Shown: positions 40,901 through 51,853 of the stretch, piece by piece | Layout of the letters: each line of letters starts with the position of its first letter | Numbering within the stretch: position 1 is the first letter of the stretch | From: Zea mays | Taxonomy: Eukaryota; Streptophyta; Magnoliopsida; Poales; Poaceae | NCBI RefSeq assembly: GCF_902167145.1 | Contig: NC_050100.1 | Location: forward strand, 201,661,974-201,725,973 | Direction: 5' to 3' | Length of the DNA: 64,000 nucleotides | Program-made: the position numbers and the translations under genes | The notes under the pieces: generated by a model | Told to the model about the DNA's origin: nothing | What the model saw: only the letters and a program-made list of their open reading frames with translations | Databases searched by the model: none

Positions 40901-41455
40901 CTCCACCAGAAATCCAAGAATGTGATCTATGCCAAGGAAACATATGTGGGGTGAGGTGTACGAGCCTCTGGTCGATGATCAATGGCCACACAACCCCCAT
41001 TTTTGTCGAAAATAGCCATGAACGACCATTTTCAATGACACTGAAGGCTAACACCTCCAGAATTTTGACCAAGAAATGGTCTCCACCATAAATCCAAGAA
41101 TGTGATCTATGGCAAGGAAACATATGTGTAGTGAGGTGTATGAGCCTCTGGTCGAAGATCAATAGCCAAACAACCCCCATTTTTCTCGAAAATAGCCATG
41201 AATGACCATTTTCAATAATACCGAACGCTAACACATTCAGATTTTTGCCCAAGAAATGGTCTCCACCAGAAATCCAAGAATGTGATCTATGGCAAGGAAA
41301 CATATGCGGGGTGAGGTGTACGAGCCTCTGGTCGATGATCAATGGCCACACAACCCCCATTTTTGTCGAAAATAGCCATGAACGACCATTTTCAATGACA
41401 TTGAAGGCTAACACTCACAGATTTTTGACCAAGAAATGGTCTCCACCATAAATCC
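34986..41455 (-). repeat. S180 HOR family with 8-, 6- and 5-monomer spacing
   Basis: A monomer with a 3-bp loss (AAATCCAAAATGTG, preceded by TTTTTTACC and GTTCTCC) recurs near 36,061, 37,500, 38,580, 39,478 and 40,557. The spacings are about 1,439, 1,079, 899 and 1,079. A CTCCAGAATTTTGACC monomer recurs near 36,562, 38,001, 39,975 and 41,054. The first interval is a clean 8-mer duplication (35.2-36.6 against 36.6-38.1 kb). Later intervals show loss or gain of two to three monomers, as expected for unequal exchange. Confidence 0.87.
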
Positions 41456-43620
41456 AAGAATGTGATCTATGGCAAGGAAACATATTTGTAGTGAGGTGTA
41501 TGAGCCTCTGGTCGAATATCAATGGCCACACAACCCTTATTTTTGTCAAGGATAGCCATGAACGACCATTTTCAATAGTACTGAAGGCTAACACATTCGG
41601 ATTTTTGACTAAGAAATGGTCTCCACCAGAAATCAAAGAATGTGATCTATGGCAAGGAAACATATGTGGGGTGAGGTTTATGAGCCTCTGGTCAATGATC
41701 AATGGCCACACAACCCCCATTTTTGTCGAAAATAGCCATGAATGACCATTTTCAATAATACCGAAGCCTAACACGTACGGATTTTTGACCAAGAAATGGT
41801 CTCCACCAGAAATCCAAGAATGTGATCAATGGCAAGAAAACATATGTGGGGTAAAGTGTACGAGCCTCTGGTTGATGATCAATGGCCACACAACCCCCAT
41901 CTTTGTCGAAAATAGCCATGAACGACCATTTTCAATGACACGGAAGGCTAACACCTACGGATTTTTGACCAAGAAATGGTCTCCACCATAAATCCAAGAA
42001 TGTGATCTATGGAAAGGAAACATATGTGGGGTGAGGTGTATGGGCCTCTGGCCAATGATCAATGGCCACACAACTTCCATTTTTGTCGAAAATAGTGATC
42101 AACGACCATTTTCAATAATACCGAAGGCTAACACGTATGGATTTTCGACCAAGAAATGGTCTCCACCAGAAATCCGATAACGTGATCTATGGCAAGGAAA
42201 CATATGTGCGGTGAGAAGTACGAGCCTCTGGTCGATGATCAATGGCCACACAACCCCCATTTTTCTCAAAAATAGCCATGAACGACCATTTTCAATAATA
42301 CCGAAGGCTAACACGTACGAATTTTTGACCAAGAAATGGTCTCCACCAGAAATCCAAGAATGTGTTCTATGGCAAGTAAACATATGTAGGGTGAGGTGTA
42401 CGAGCCTCTGGTCGATGATAAATGGCCACACAACCCCCATTTTTGATGAAAATAGCCATGAACGACCATTTTCAATAATACCGAAGTCTAACGCCTACGG
42501 ATTTTTGACCAAGAAATGGTCTCCACCAGTAATCCAAGAATGTGATCTATGGCAAGGAAACATATGTGGGGTGAGGTGTATGAGCCTCTGGTCGATGATC
42601 AATGGCCACACAACCCCCGTTTTTGTCGAAAATAGCCATGAACAACCATTTTCAATAATACCGAAGGCTAACACCTACGAATTTTTGACCAAGAAATGGT
42701 CTCCACCAGAAATCCAAGAATATGATCTATGGCAAAGAAACATATGTGGGGTGAGGTGTACGAGCCTCTGGTCGATGATCAATGGCCACACAACCCCCAT
42801 TTTTGTCGAAAATAGCCATGAACGACCATTTTCAATGACACAGAAGGCTAACACCTATGGATTTTTGACCAAGAAATGGTCTCCACCTTAAATACAAGAA
42901 TGTGATCTATGGCTAGGAAACATATGTGTAGTGAGGTGTATAAGCCTCTAGTCGAATATCAATTGCCACACAACCCCCATTTTTGTCAAAAATAGCCATA
43001 AACGACCATTTTCAATAGTACCAAAGGCTAACACATTCGGAGTTTTTGACCAAGAAGTGGTCTCCACCAGAAATCAAGGAATGTGATCTATGGCAAGGAA
43101 ACATATGTGGGGTGAGGTTTACGAGCCTCTGGTCGATGATCAATGGCCACACAACCCCCATTTTTTGTCGAAAATAGCCATGAACGACCATTTTCAATAG
43201 TACCGAAGGCTAACACATTCGGATTTTTGACCAAGAAATGGTCTCCACCAGAAATCAAAGAATGTGATCTATGGCAAAGAAACATATGTGGGGTGAGGTT
43301 TACGATCCTCTGGTAGATGATTAATTGCCACACAACCCCCATTTTTTGTCGAAAATACCATGAATGACCATTTTCAATAATACCGAAGGCTAACACGTAT
43401 GGATTTTTGACCAAGAAATGGTCTCCACCAGAAATCCAAGAATGTGATCTATGGCAAGGAAACATATATGGGGTGAGGTGTACGAGCCTCTGGTCAATGA
43501 TAATAGGCCACACAACCCCCATTTTAGTCGAAAATGCCATGAACGACCATTTTCAATAATACCGAAGGCTAACACCAACGGATTTTTGACCAAGAAATGG
43601 TCTCCACCAGAAATCCAAGA
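41456..43620 (-). repeat. S180 monomers, mixed subtypes
   Basis: About 12 reverse monomers without a clear HOR period, including GAGAAGTACGAGCC near 42,214 and AATCCGATAACG near 42,172. 43.0-43.4 kb has several single-base insertions (GGAGTTTTTGACC, CCATTTTTTGTCG) and ATACCATGAATG with a deletion. A complete CENP-B-box core match is at 42,615-42,631. Confidence 0.83.
42615..42631 (-). other. CENP-B-box-like 17-mer, full 9/9 core match
   Basis: The minus strand fits NTTCGNNNNANNCGGGN completely because this monomer has CCCCCGTTTTTGTCGAA in place of the usual CCCCCATTTTTGTCGAA. It is the second of the two full matches I found. Function is untested. Confidence 0.6.
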
Positions 43621-46600
43621 ATGTGATCTATGGCAAGAAAACATATGTGGAGTGAAGTGTACGAAGCTCTGGTTGATGATCAATGGCCACACAACCCCCT
43701 TTTTTGTCAAAAATAGCCATGAACGACCATTTTCAATGACACTGACGGCTAACACCTACGGATTTTTGACCAAGAAATGGTCTCCACCATAAATCCAACA
43801 ATGTGATCTATGGCAAGCAAACATATATGTAGTGGTGTGTATGAGCCTGTGGTCGAAGATCAATGGCCACACAACCCCCATTTTTGTCGAAAATAGCCAT
43901 GAATGACCATTTTCAATAATACCGAAGGCTAACACATTGGGATTTTTGCCCAAGAAATGGTCTCCACCAGAAATCCAAGAATGTGATCTATGGCAAGGAA
44001 ACATATGTGGGGTGAGGTGTACGAGCCTCTGGTCGATGATCAATAGCCACACAACCCCCATTTTGTCGAAAATATCCATGAACGACCTTTTCAATAATAC
44101 TGAAGGCTAACACGTACGATTTTTTGACCAAGAAAGGGTCTCCACCAGAAATCCAAGAATGTGATCTATGGCAAGGAAACATATGTGGGGTGAGGTGTAC
44201 GAGCCTCTGGTGGATGATAAATGGCCACACAACCCCCATTTTTGATGAAAATAGTCATGAACGACCATTTTCAATAATACTGAAGGCTAAGACCTACGGA
44301 TTTTTTACCAAGAAATGGTCTCCACCAGAAATCCAAGAATGTGATCAATGACAAGGAAACATATGTGGGGTGAGGTGTATGAGCCTCTGGTCGATGATCA
44401 ATGGCCACACAACCCCCATTTTTGTCGAAAATAGCCATGAATGACCATTTTCAATAATACCGAAGGCTAACACATTGGGATTTTTGCCCAAGAAATGGTC
44501 TCCACCAGAAATCCAAGAATGTGATCTATGGCAAGGAAACATATGTGGGGTGAGGTGTACGAGCCTCTGGTCGATGATCAATAGCCACACAACCCCCATT
44601 TTGTCGAAAATATCCATGAACGACCTTTTCAATAATACTGAAGGCTAACACGTACGATTTTTTGACCAAGAAAGGGTCTCCACCAGAAATCCAAGAATGT
44701 GATCTATGGCAAGGAAACATATGTGGGGTGAGGTGTACGAGCCTCTGGTGGATGAAAAATGGCCACACAACCCCCATTTTTGATGAAAATAGTCATGAAC
44801 GACCATTTTCAATAATACTGAAGGCTAAGACCTACGGATTTTTTACCAAGGAATGGTCTCCACCAGAAATCCAAGAATGTGATCAATGACAAGGAAACAT
44901 ATGTGGGGTGAGGTGTATGAGCCTCTGGTCGATGATTAATGGCCACACAACCCCCATTTTTGTCGAAAATAGCCATGAACGACCATTTTCAATAATACCG
45001 AAGGCTAACACCTACGGATGTTTGACCAAGAAATGGTCTCCACCAGAAATCCAATAATGTGATCTATGGCAAGGAAACATATGTGGAATGAGGTGTATGA
45101 GCCTCTGGTCGATGATCAATGGCACACAACCCCCATTTTTGTCGAAAATAGCCATGAACGACCATTTTCAATAATACCGAAGGCTAACACCTACGAATTT
45201 TTGACAAAGAAATGGTCTCCACCATAAATCCAGAAATGTTATCTATGGCAAGGAAACATATGTGTAGTGAGGTGTATGAGCCTCTGGTCGAATATCAATG
45301 GCCACACAACCCCCATTTTTGTCGAAAATAGCCATGAACGGCCATTTTCAATAGTACCGAAGGCTAACACATTCGGATTTTTGACCAACAAATGGTCTCC
45401 ACCAGAAATCAAAGAATGGGATCTATGGCAAGGAAACATATGTGGGGTGAGGTTGACGAGCCTCTTGTCGATGATCAATGGCCACACAACCCCCATTTTT
45501 GTCAAAAATAGCCATGAATGACCATTTTCAATAATACCGAAGGCTAACACGTACAAATTTTTGACCAAGAAATGGTCTCCACCAGAAATCAAAGAACGTG
45601 ATCTATGGCAAGGAAACATATGTGGGGTGAGGTTTACAAGCCTCTGGTCGATGATCAATGTCCACACAACACCCCATTTTTGTCGAAAATAGCCATGAAC
45701 GACCATTTTCAATAGTACCGAAGGCTAATACATTCGGATTTTTGACCAAGAAATGGTCTACACCAGAAATCAAAGAATGTGATATATGGCAAGGAAACAT
45801 ATGTGGGGTGAGGTTTACGTTCCTCTGGTCAATGATCAATGGCCACACAACCCCCATTTTTGTCGAAAATACCATGAATGACCATTTTCAATAATACCGA
45901 AGGCTAACACCAACGGATTTTTGACCAAGAAATGGTCTCCACCAAAAATCCGAGAATGTGATCTATGGCAAGAAAACATATGTGGGTTGAAGTGTACGAG
46001 CCTCTGGTCGATGATCAATGGCCACACAACCCCCATTTTTGTCGAAAATAGCAATGAACGACCATTTTCAATGACACTGAAGGCTAACACCTACGGATTT
46101 TTGACCAAGAAATGGTCTCCACCATAAATCCAAGAATGTGATCTATGGCAAGAAAACATATGTGGAGTGAAGTGTACGAAGCTCTGGTTGATGATCAATG
46201 GCCACACAACCCCCTTTTTTGTCAAAAATAGCCATGAACGACCATTTTCAATGACACTGACGGCTAACACCTACGGATTTTTGACCAAGAAATGGTCTCC
46301 ACCATAAATCCAACAATGTGATCTATGGCAAGCAAACATATATGTAGTGGTGTGTATGAGCCTGTGGTCGAAGATCAATGGCCACACAACCCCCATTTTT
46401 GTCGAAAATAGCCATGAATGACCATTTTCAATAATACCGAAGGCTAACACATTGGGATTTTTGCCCAAGAAATGGTCTCCACCAGAAATCCAAGAATGTG
46501 ATCTATGGCAAGGAAACATATGTGGGGTGAGGTGTACGAGCCTCTGGTCGATGATCAATAGCCACACAACCCCCATTTTGTCGAAAATATCCATGAACGA

Positions 46601-48830
46601 CCTTTTCAATAATACTGAAGGCTAACACGTACGATTTTTTGACCAAGAAAGGGTCTCCACCAGAAATCCAAGAATGTGATCTATGGCAAGGAAACATATG
46701 TGGGGTGAGGTGTACGAGCCTCTGGTGGATGATAAATGGCCACACAACCCCCATTTTTGATGAAAATAGTCATGAACGACCATTTTCAATAATACTGAAG
46801 GCTAAGACCTACGGATTTTTTACCAAGAAATGGTCTCCACCAGAAATCCAAGAATGTGATCAATGACAAGGAAACATATGTGGGGTGAGGTGTATGAGCC
46901 TCTGGTCGATGATCAATGGCCACACAACCCCCATTTTTGTCGAAAATAGCCATGAACGACCATTTTCAATAATACCGAAGGCTAACACCTACGGATGTTT
47001 GACCAAGAAATGGTCTCCACCAGAAATCCAATAATGTGATCTATGGCAAGGAAACATATGTGGAATGAGGTGTATGAGCCTCTGGTCGATGATCAATGGC
47101 ACACAACCCCCATTTTTGTCGAAAATAGCCATGAATGACCATTTTCAATAATACCGAAGGCTAACACATTGGGATTTTTGCCCAAGAAATGGTCTCCACC
47201 AGAAATCCAAGAATGTGATCTATGGCAAGGAAACATATGTGGGGTGAGGTGTACGAGCCTCTGGTCGATGATCAATAGCCACACAACCCCCATTTTGTCG
47301 AAAATATCCATGAACGACCTTTTCAATAATACTGAAGGCTAACACGTACGATTTTTTGACCAAGAAAGGGTCTCCACCAGAAATCCAAGAATGTGATCTA
47401 TGGCAAGGAAACATATGTGGGGTGAGGTGTACGAGCCTCTGGTGGATGATAAATGGCCACACAACCCCCATTTTTGATGAAAATAGTCATGAACGACCAT
47501 TTTCAATAATACTGAAGGCTAAGACCTACGGATTTTTTACCAAGAAATGGTCTCCACCAGAAATCCAAGAATGTGATCAATGACAAGGAAACATATGTGG
47601 GGTGAGGTGTATGAGCCTCTGGTCGATGATCAATGGCCACACAACCCCCATTTTTGTCGAAAATAGCCATGAACGACCATTTTCAATAATACCGAAGGCT
47701 AACACCTACGGATGTTTGACCAAGAAATGGTCTCCACCAGAAATCCAATAATGTGATCTATGGCAAGGAAACATATGTGGAATGAGGTGTATGAGCCTCT
47801 GGTCGATGATCAATGGCACACAACCCCCATTTTTGTCGAAAATAGCCATGAACGACCATTTTCAATAATACCGAAGGCTAACACCTACGAATTTTTGACA
47901 AAGAAATGGTCTCCACCATAAATCCAGAAATGTTATCTATGGCAAGGAAACATATGTGTAGTGAGGTGTATGAGCCTCTGGTCGAATATCAATGGCCACA
48001 CAACCCCCATTTTTGTCGAAAATAGCCATGAACGGCCATTTTCAATAGTACCGAAGGCTAACACATTCGGATTTTTGACCAACAAATGGTCTCCACCAGA
48101 AATCAAAGAATGGGATCTATGGCAAGGAAACATATGTGGGGTGAGGTTGACGAGCCTCTTGTCGATGATCAATGGCCACACAACCCCCATTTTTGTCAAA
48201 AATAGCCATGAATGACCATTTTCAATAATACCGAAGGCTAACACGTACAAATTTTTGACCAAGAAATGGTCTCCACCAGAAATCAAAGAACGTGATCTAT
48301 GGCAAGGAAACATATGTGGGGTGAGGTTTACAAGCCTCTGGTCGATGATCAATGTCCACACAACACCCCATTTTTGTCGAAAATAGCCATGAACGACCAT
48401 TTTCAATAGTACCGAAGGCTAATACATTCGGATTTTTGACCAAGAAATGGTCTACACCAGAAATCAAAGAATGTGATATATGGCAAGGAAACATATGTGG
48501 GGTGAGGTTTACGTTCCTCTGGTCAATGATCAATGGCCACACAACCCCCATTTTTGTCGAAAATACCATGAATGACCATTTTCAATAATACCGAAGGCTA
48601 ACACCAACGGATTTTTGACCAAGAAATGGTCTCCACCAAAAATCCGAGAATGTGATCTATGGCAAGAAAACATATGTGGGTTGAAGTGTACGAGCCTCTG
48701 GTCGATGATCAATGGCCACACAACCCCCATTTTTGTCGAAAATAGCAATGAACGACCATTTTCAATGACACTGAAAGCTAACACCTACGGATTTTTGACC
48801 AAGAAATGGTCTCCACCATAAATCCAAGAA
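43621..48830 (-). repeat. Nested 2.5-2.7 kb tandem duplication of S180
   Basis: 43,626-44,340 matches 46,141-46,857 (offset about 2,515), and 44,880-46,135 matches 47,575-48,830 (offset about 2,695). The second pair differs at only a couple of sites that I can see, for example GATTAAT/GATCAAT near 44,936 and CTGAAGG/CTGAAAG near 46,079. Inside each copy a GATCAATGACAAGG unit is itself repeated, with a 539-bp step (3 monomers) at 44,341/44,880 and a 717-bp step (4 monomers) at 46,858/47,575. Shared oddities include CTACGGATGTTTGACC, AATCCAATAATGTG and CAACACCCC. Confidence 0.9.
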
Positions 48831-50240
48831 TGTGATCTATGGCAAGGAAACATATGTGTAGTTGGGTGTATGAGCCTCTGGTCTAAGATCAATGACCACA
48901 CAACCCCCATTTTTCTCGAAAATAGCCATGAATGACCATTTTCAATAATACCGAAGGCTAACACATTCAGATTTTTGCCCAAGAAATGGTCTCCACCAGA
49001 AATCCAAGAATGTGATCTATGGCAAGGAAACATATGTGGGGTGAGGTGTACGAGCCTCTAGTCGATGATCAATGGCCACACAACCCCCATTTTGTCGAAA
49101 ATAGCCATGAACGACCATTTTCTTTAATACTGAAGGCTAACACGTACGAATTTTTTACCAAGACATGGTCTCCACCAAAAATACAAGAATGTGATCTATG
49201 GCAAGGAAACATATGTGGGGTGAGGTGTACGAGCCTCTGGTCGATGATACATGGCCACACAACCCCCATTTTTGATGAAAATAGCCATGAACGACCATTT
49301 TCAATAATACCGAAGGCTAAGACCTACGGATTTTTGACCAAGAAATGGTCTCCACCAGAAATCCAAAAATGTGATCTATGGCAAGGAAACATATATGTGG
49401 TGAGGTGTATGAGTATCTCGTTGATGATCAATGGCCACACAACCCCCATTTTTGTCGAAAATAGCCATGAACAACCATTTTCAATAATACCGAAGGCTAA
49501 CACCTACGGTTTTTTGACCAAGAAATGGTCTCCACCAGAAATCCAAGAATGTGATCTATGGCAAGGAAACATATGTGGGGTGAGGTGTACGAGCCTCAGG
49601 TCGATGATCAATGGCCACGCAACCCCCATTTTTGTCGAAAATAGCCATGAACGACCATTTTCAATGACACTGAAGGCTAACACCTACGGATTTTTGACCA
49701 AGAAATGGTCACCACCATAAATCCAAGAACGTGATCTATGGCAAAGAAACATATGTGGGGTGAGGTTTACGAGCCTCTGGTCGATGATCAATGGCCACAC
49801 AATCCGCATTTTTGTCGAAAATAGCCATGAATGACCATTTTCAATAATAGCGAAGGCTAACACGTATGGATTTTTGACCAAGAAATGGTCTCCACCAGAA
49901 ATCCAAGAATGCGATCAATGGCAAGGAAACATATGTGGGGTGAGGTGTACGAGCCTCTGGTCGATGATAAATGGCCACACAACCCCCATTTTAGTTGAAA
50001 ATAGCCATGAACGACCATTTTCAATAATACCGAAGGCTAACTCCAACGGATTTTTGACAAGGAAGTGGTCTCCACCAGAAATCCAAGAATGTGATCTATT
50101 GCAAGGAAACATATGTGGGGTGAGGTGTACGAGCCTCTGGTCGATGATAAATGGCCACACAACACCCATTTTGGTCGAAAAAAGCCATGAACGACCATTT
50201 TCAATAGTACTGAAGGCTAACACATTCAAATTTTTGACCA
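48831..50240 (-). repeat. S180 monomers, mixed subtypes near the array edge
   Basis: About 8 reverse monomers still near 180 bp but with more private substitutions (GAGTATCTCGTTGATG near 49,410, TTTTCTTTAATACTG near 49,128, GACAAGGAAGTGG near 50,057). No HOR copy is detected inside the stretch. It is the last part of the array before indels become frequent. Confidence 0.85.
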
Positions 50241-51817
50241 AGAAATGGTCGGGGTGAGGTTTACGAGCCTCTGGTCGATGATCAATGGCCACACAACCCC
50301 CATTTTTGTCGAAAATAGCCATGAATGACCATTTTCAACAATACCGAAGGCTAACACGTACGGATTTTTGACCAAGAAATGGTGTCCACCAGAAATCCAA
50401 GAATGTGACCTATGGCAAGGAAACATATGTGGGGTCAGGTGTACGAGCCTTTGTTCGATGGTCAATGGCTACACAACCCCCATTTTGTCGAAAATAGAAT
50501 GAACGACCATTTACAATAATACCGAATGCTAGCACCTACGGATTTTTGACCAAGAAATGGTCTCCACCAGAAATCTAAAAATGTGACCTATGACAAGGAA
50601 ACATATGTGGGGTCTAGTGTACAAGCCTCTGGTCGATGATCAATGGCCCCACAACCCCCATTTTGTCGAAAATAGCCATGAACGATCATTTTCAATAATA
50701 CCTAGGATTTTTACCAAGAAATGGTCTCCACCAGAAATCCAAGAATGTGATCCACGGTAAGGAAACATATGTGGGTGAGGTGTACGAGCCTCTGGTCGAT
50801 GATCAAAGGCCACACCACCCCTATTTTTTCAAAAATAGCATGAACGACCATTTTCAATAATACCGTAGGCTAACACCAACGGATTTTTGACCAAGAAATG
50901 GTCTCACCAAAAATCCAAGAATGTGATCTTTGGCAAGGAAACATATGGGGGGTGAGGTGAACGAGCCTCTGGTTGATGATCAATGGCCACACAACCCCCA
51001 TTTTTGTCGAAAATAGCCATGAACGACCATTTTCAATAATATCGAAGGCTAACACCTTCAGATTTTTTACCAAGAAAATGGTCTCCATAGAAATCCAAAA
51101 ATGTGACCTATGGCAAGGAAACATAACTGGGGTGAGGTGTACGAGCCTCTGGTCGATGATGAATGGCCACGTAACCCCATTTTTGTCAGAAATTGCCTTG
51201 AACGAGCATTTTCAATAATACCAAAGGCTAACACCTACCGATTTTTGACCAAGAAATAGTCTTCGCCAGAAATCCAAGAATGTGAACTATGGGAAGGAAA
51301 CATATGTGGGGTGAGGTGTAGTCGAAACTGGTCGATGATCAATTGCCACACAACCCCCATTTTTGTCGAAAATAGCATGCACGACCATTTTCAATAATAC
51401 CTACAGATTTTTGGCCAAGAAATGGTCTCCGCCCGAAAACCAAGAATGTGATCTATCACAAGGAAACAAATGTGGGGTGAGGTGTACGAGCCTCTAGTCG
51501 ATGATCAATGGCCAACACCCACGGATTCTTGACCAAGAAATGGTCTCCACCAAAAATCCAAGAATGTGATCTATGGCCAGGAAACATATGTGGGGTCAGG
51601 TTTATGGGCCTCTGGTCGATGATCAATGATCACACAACCCCTATTTGTGTCCAAAATAGCATGAATGACCATTTTCAATAATACCGAAGGCTAACACCAA
51701 TGGATTTTTGACCAAGTAATGGCCTCCACCAGAAATCCAAGAATGTGATCTTTGGCAAGGAAACATATGTGAGATGAGGTGTACGAGCCTCTGGTCGATG
51801 ATCAATGGCCACACAAC
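50241..51817 (-). repeat. Degenerate right edge of the main S180 array
   Basis: Monomers here are often shortened. GAAATGGTC jumps to GGGGTGAGG at 50,249 (about 60 bp lost), CAATAATACC jumps to TAGGATTTTT near 50,700 and to TACAGATTTTTGG near 51,400, and GGCCAACACCC at 51,511 joins distant parts of the unit. Many units read AAATAGCATGAA or AAATAGAATGAA instead of AAATAGCCATGAA. That 1-bp loss is rare in the main array but usual in the islands at 58.5-62.2 kb. The pattern is typical of array edges, where exchange is less effective. Confidence 0.88.
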
Positions 51818-51853
51818 ACACATAAACTTAAACTCATATTGATGTGTTTATGT
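51818..51853. repeat. S180/S360 boundary with a short inverted repeat
   Basis: S180 stops within GGCCACACAAC. The next bases contain ACATAAAC at 51,820-51,827 and its inverse GTTTATGT at 51,846-51,853, separated by 18 bp (TTAAACTCATATTGATGT). The second arm is already part of the first S360 unit. The first arm looks like a small piece of S360 in the opposite orientation, so the boundary itself is a miniature fold-back. Confidence 0.75.

Larger units (their letters stand above)
9239..51817 (-). repeat. S180 satellite array, reverse orientation
   Basis: About 236 monomers of the same 180-bp satellite in reverse orientation. On the plus strand each reads TTTTTGACCAAGAAATGG, CTCCACCAGAAATCC, GATCTATGGCAAGG, CATATGTGGGGTGAGG, GGTCGATGATCAATGGCC, CCCCCATTTTTGTCG and so on. 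HOR period and degree of uniformity change along the array. No inserted transposon, LTR, or low-complexity block longer than a few bases is visible. Reading frames of 60-281 codons occur throughout on both strands but are by-products of the 60-codon period. Confidence 0.97.

Noticed and set aside
1..51817. CRISPR array
   Set aside because: The 180-bp units are repeated over their whole length. There are no short repeats with unique spacers and no cas genes.
1..51817. Human-type alpha satellite
   Set aside because: The period is 180 rather than 171 bp and the sequence does not resemble alphoid monomers. Only the short CENP-B-box-like motif is shared in form.
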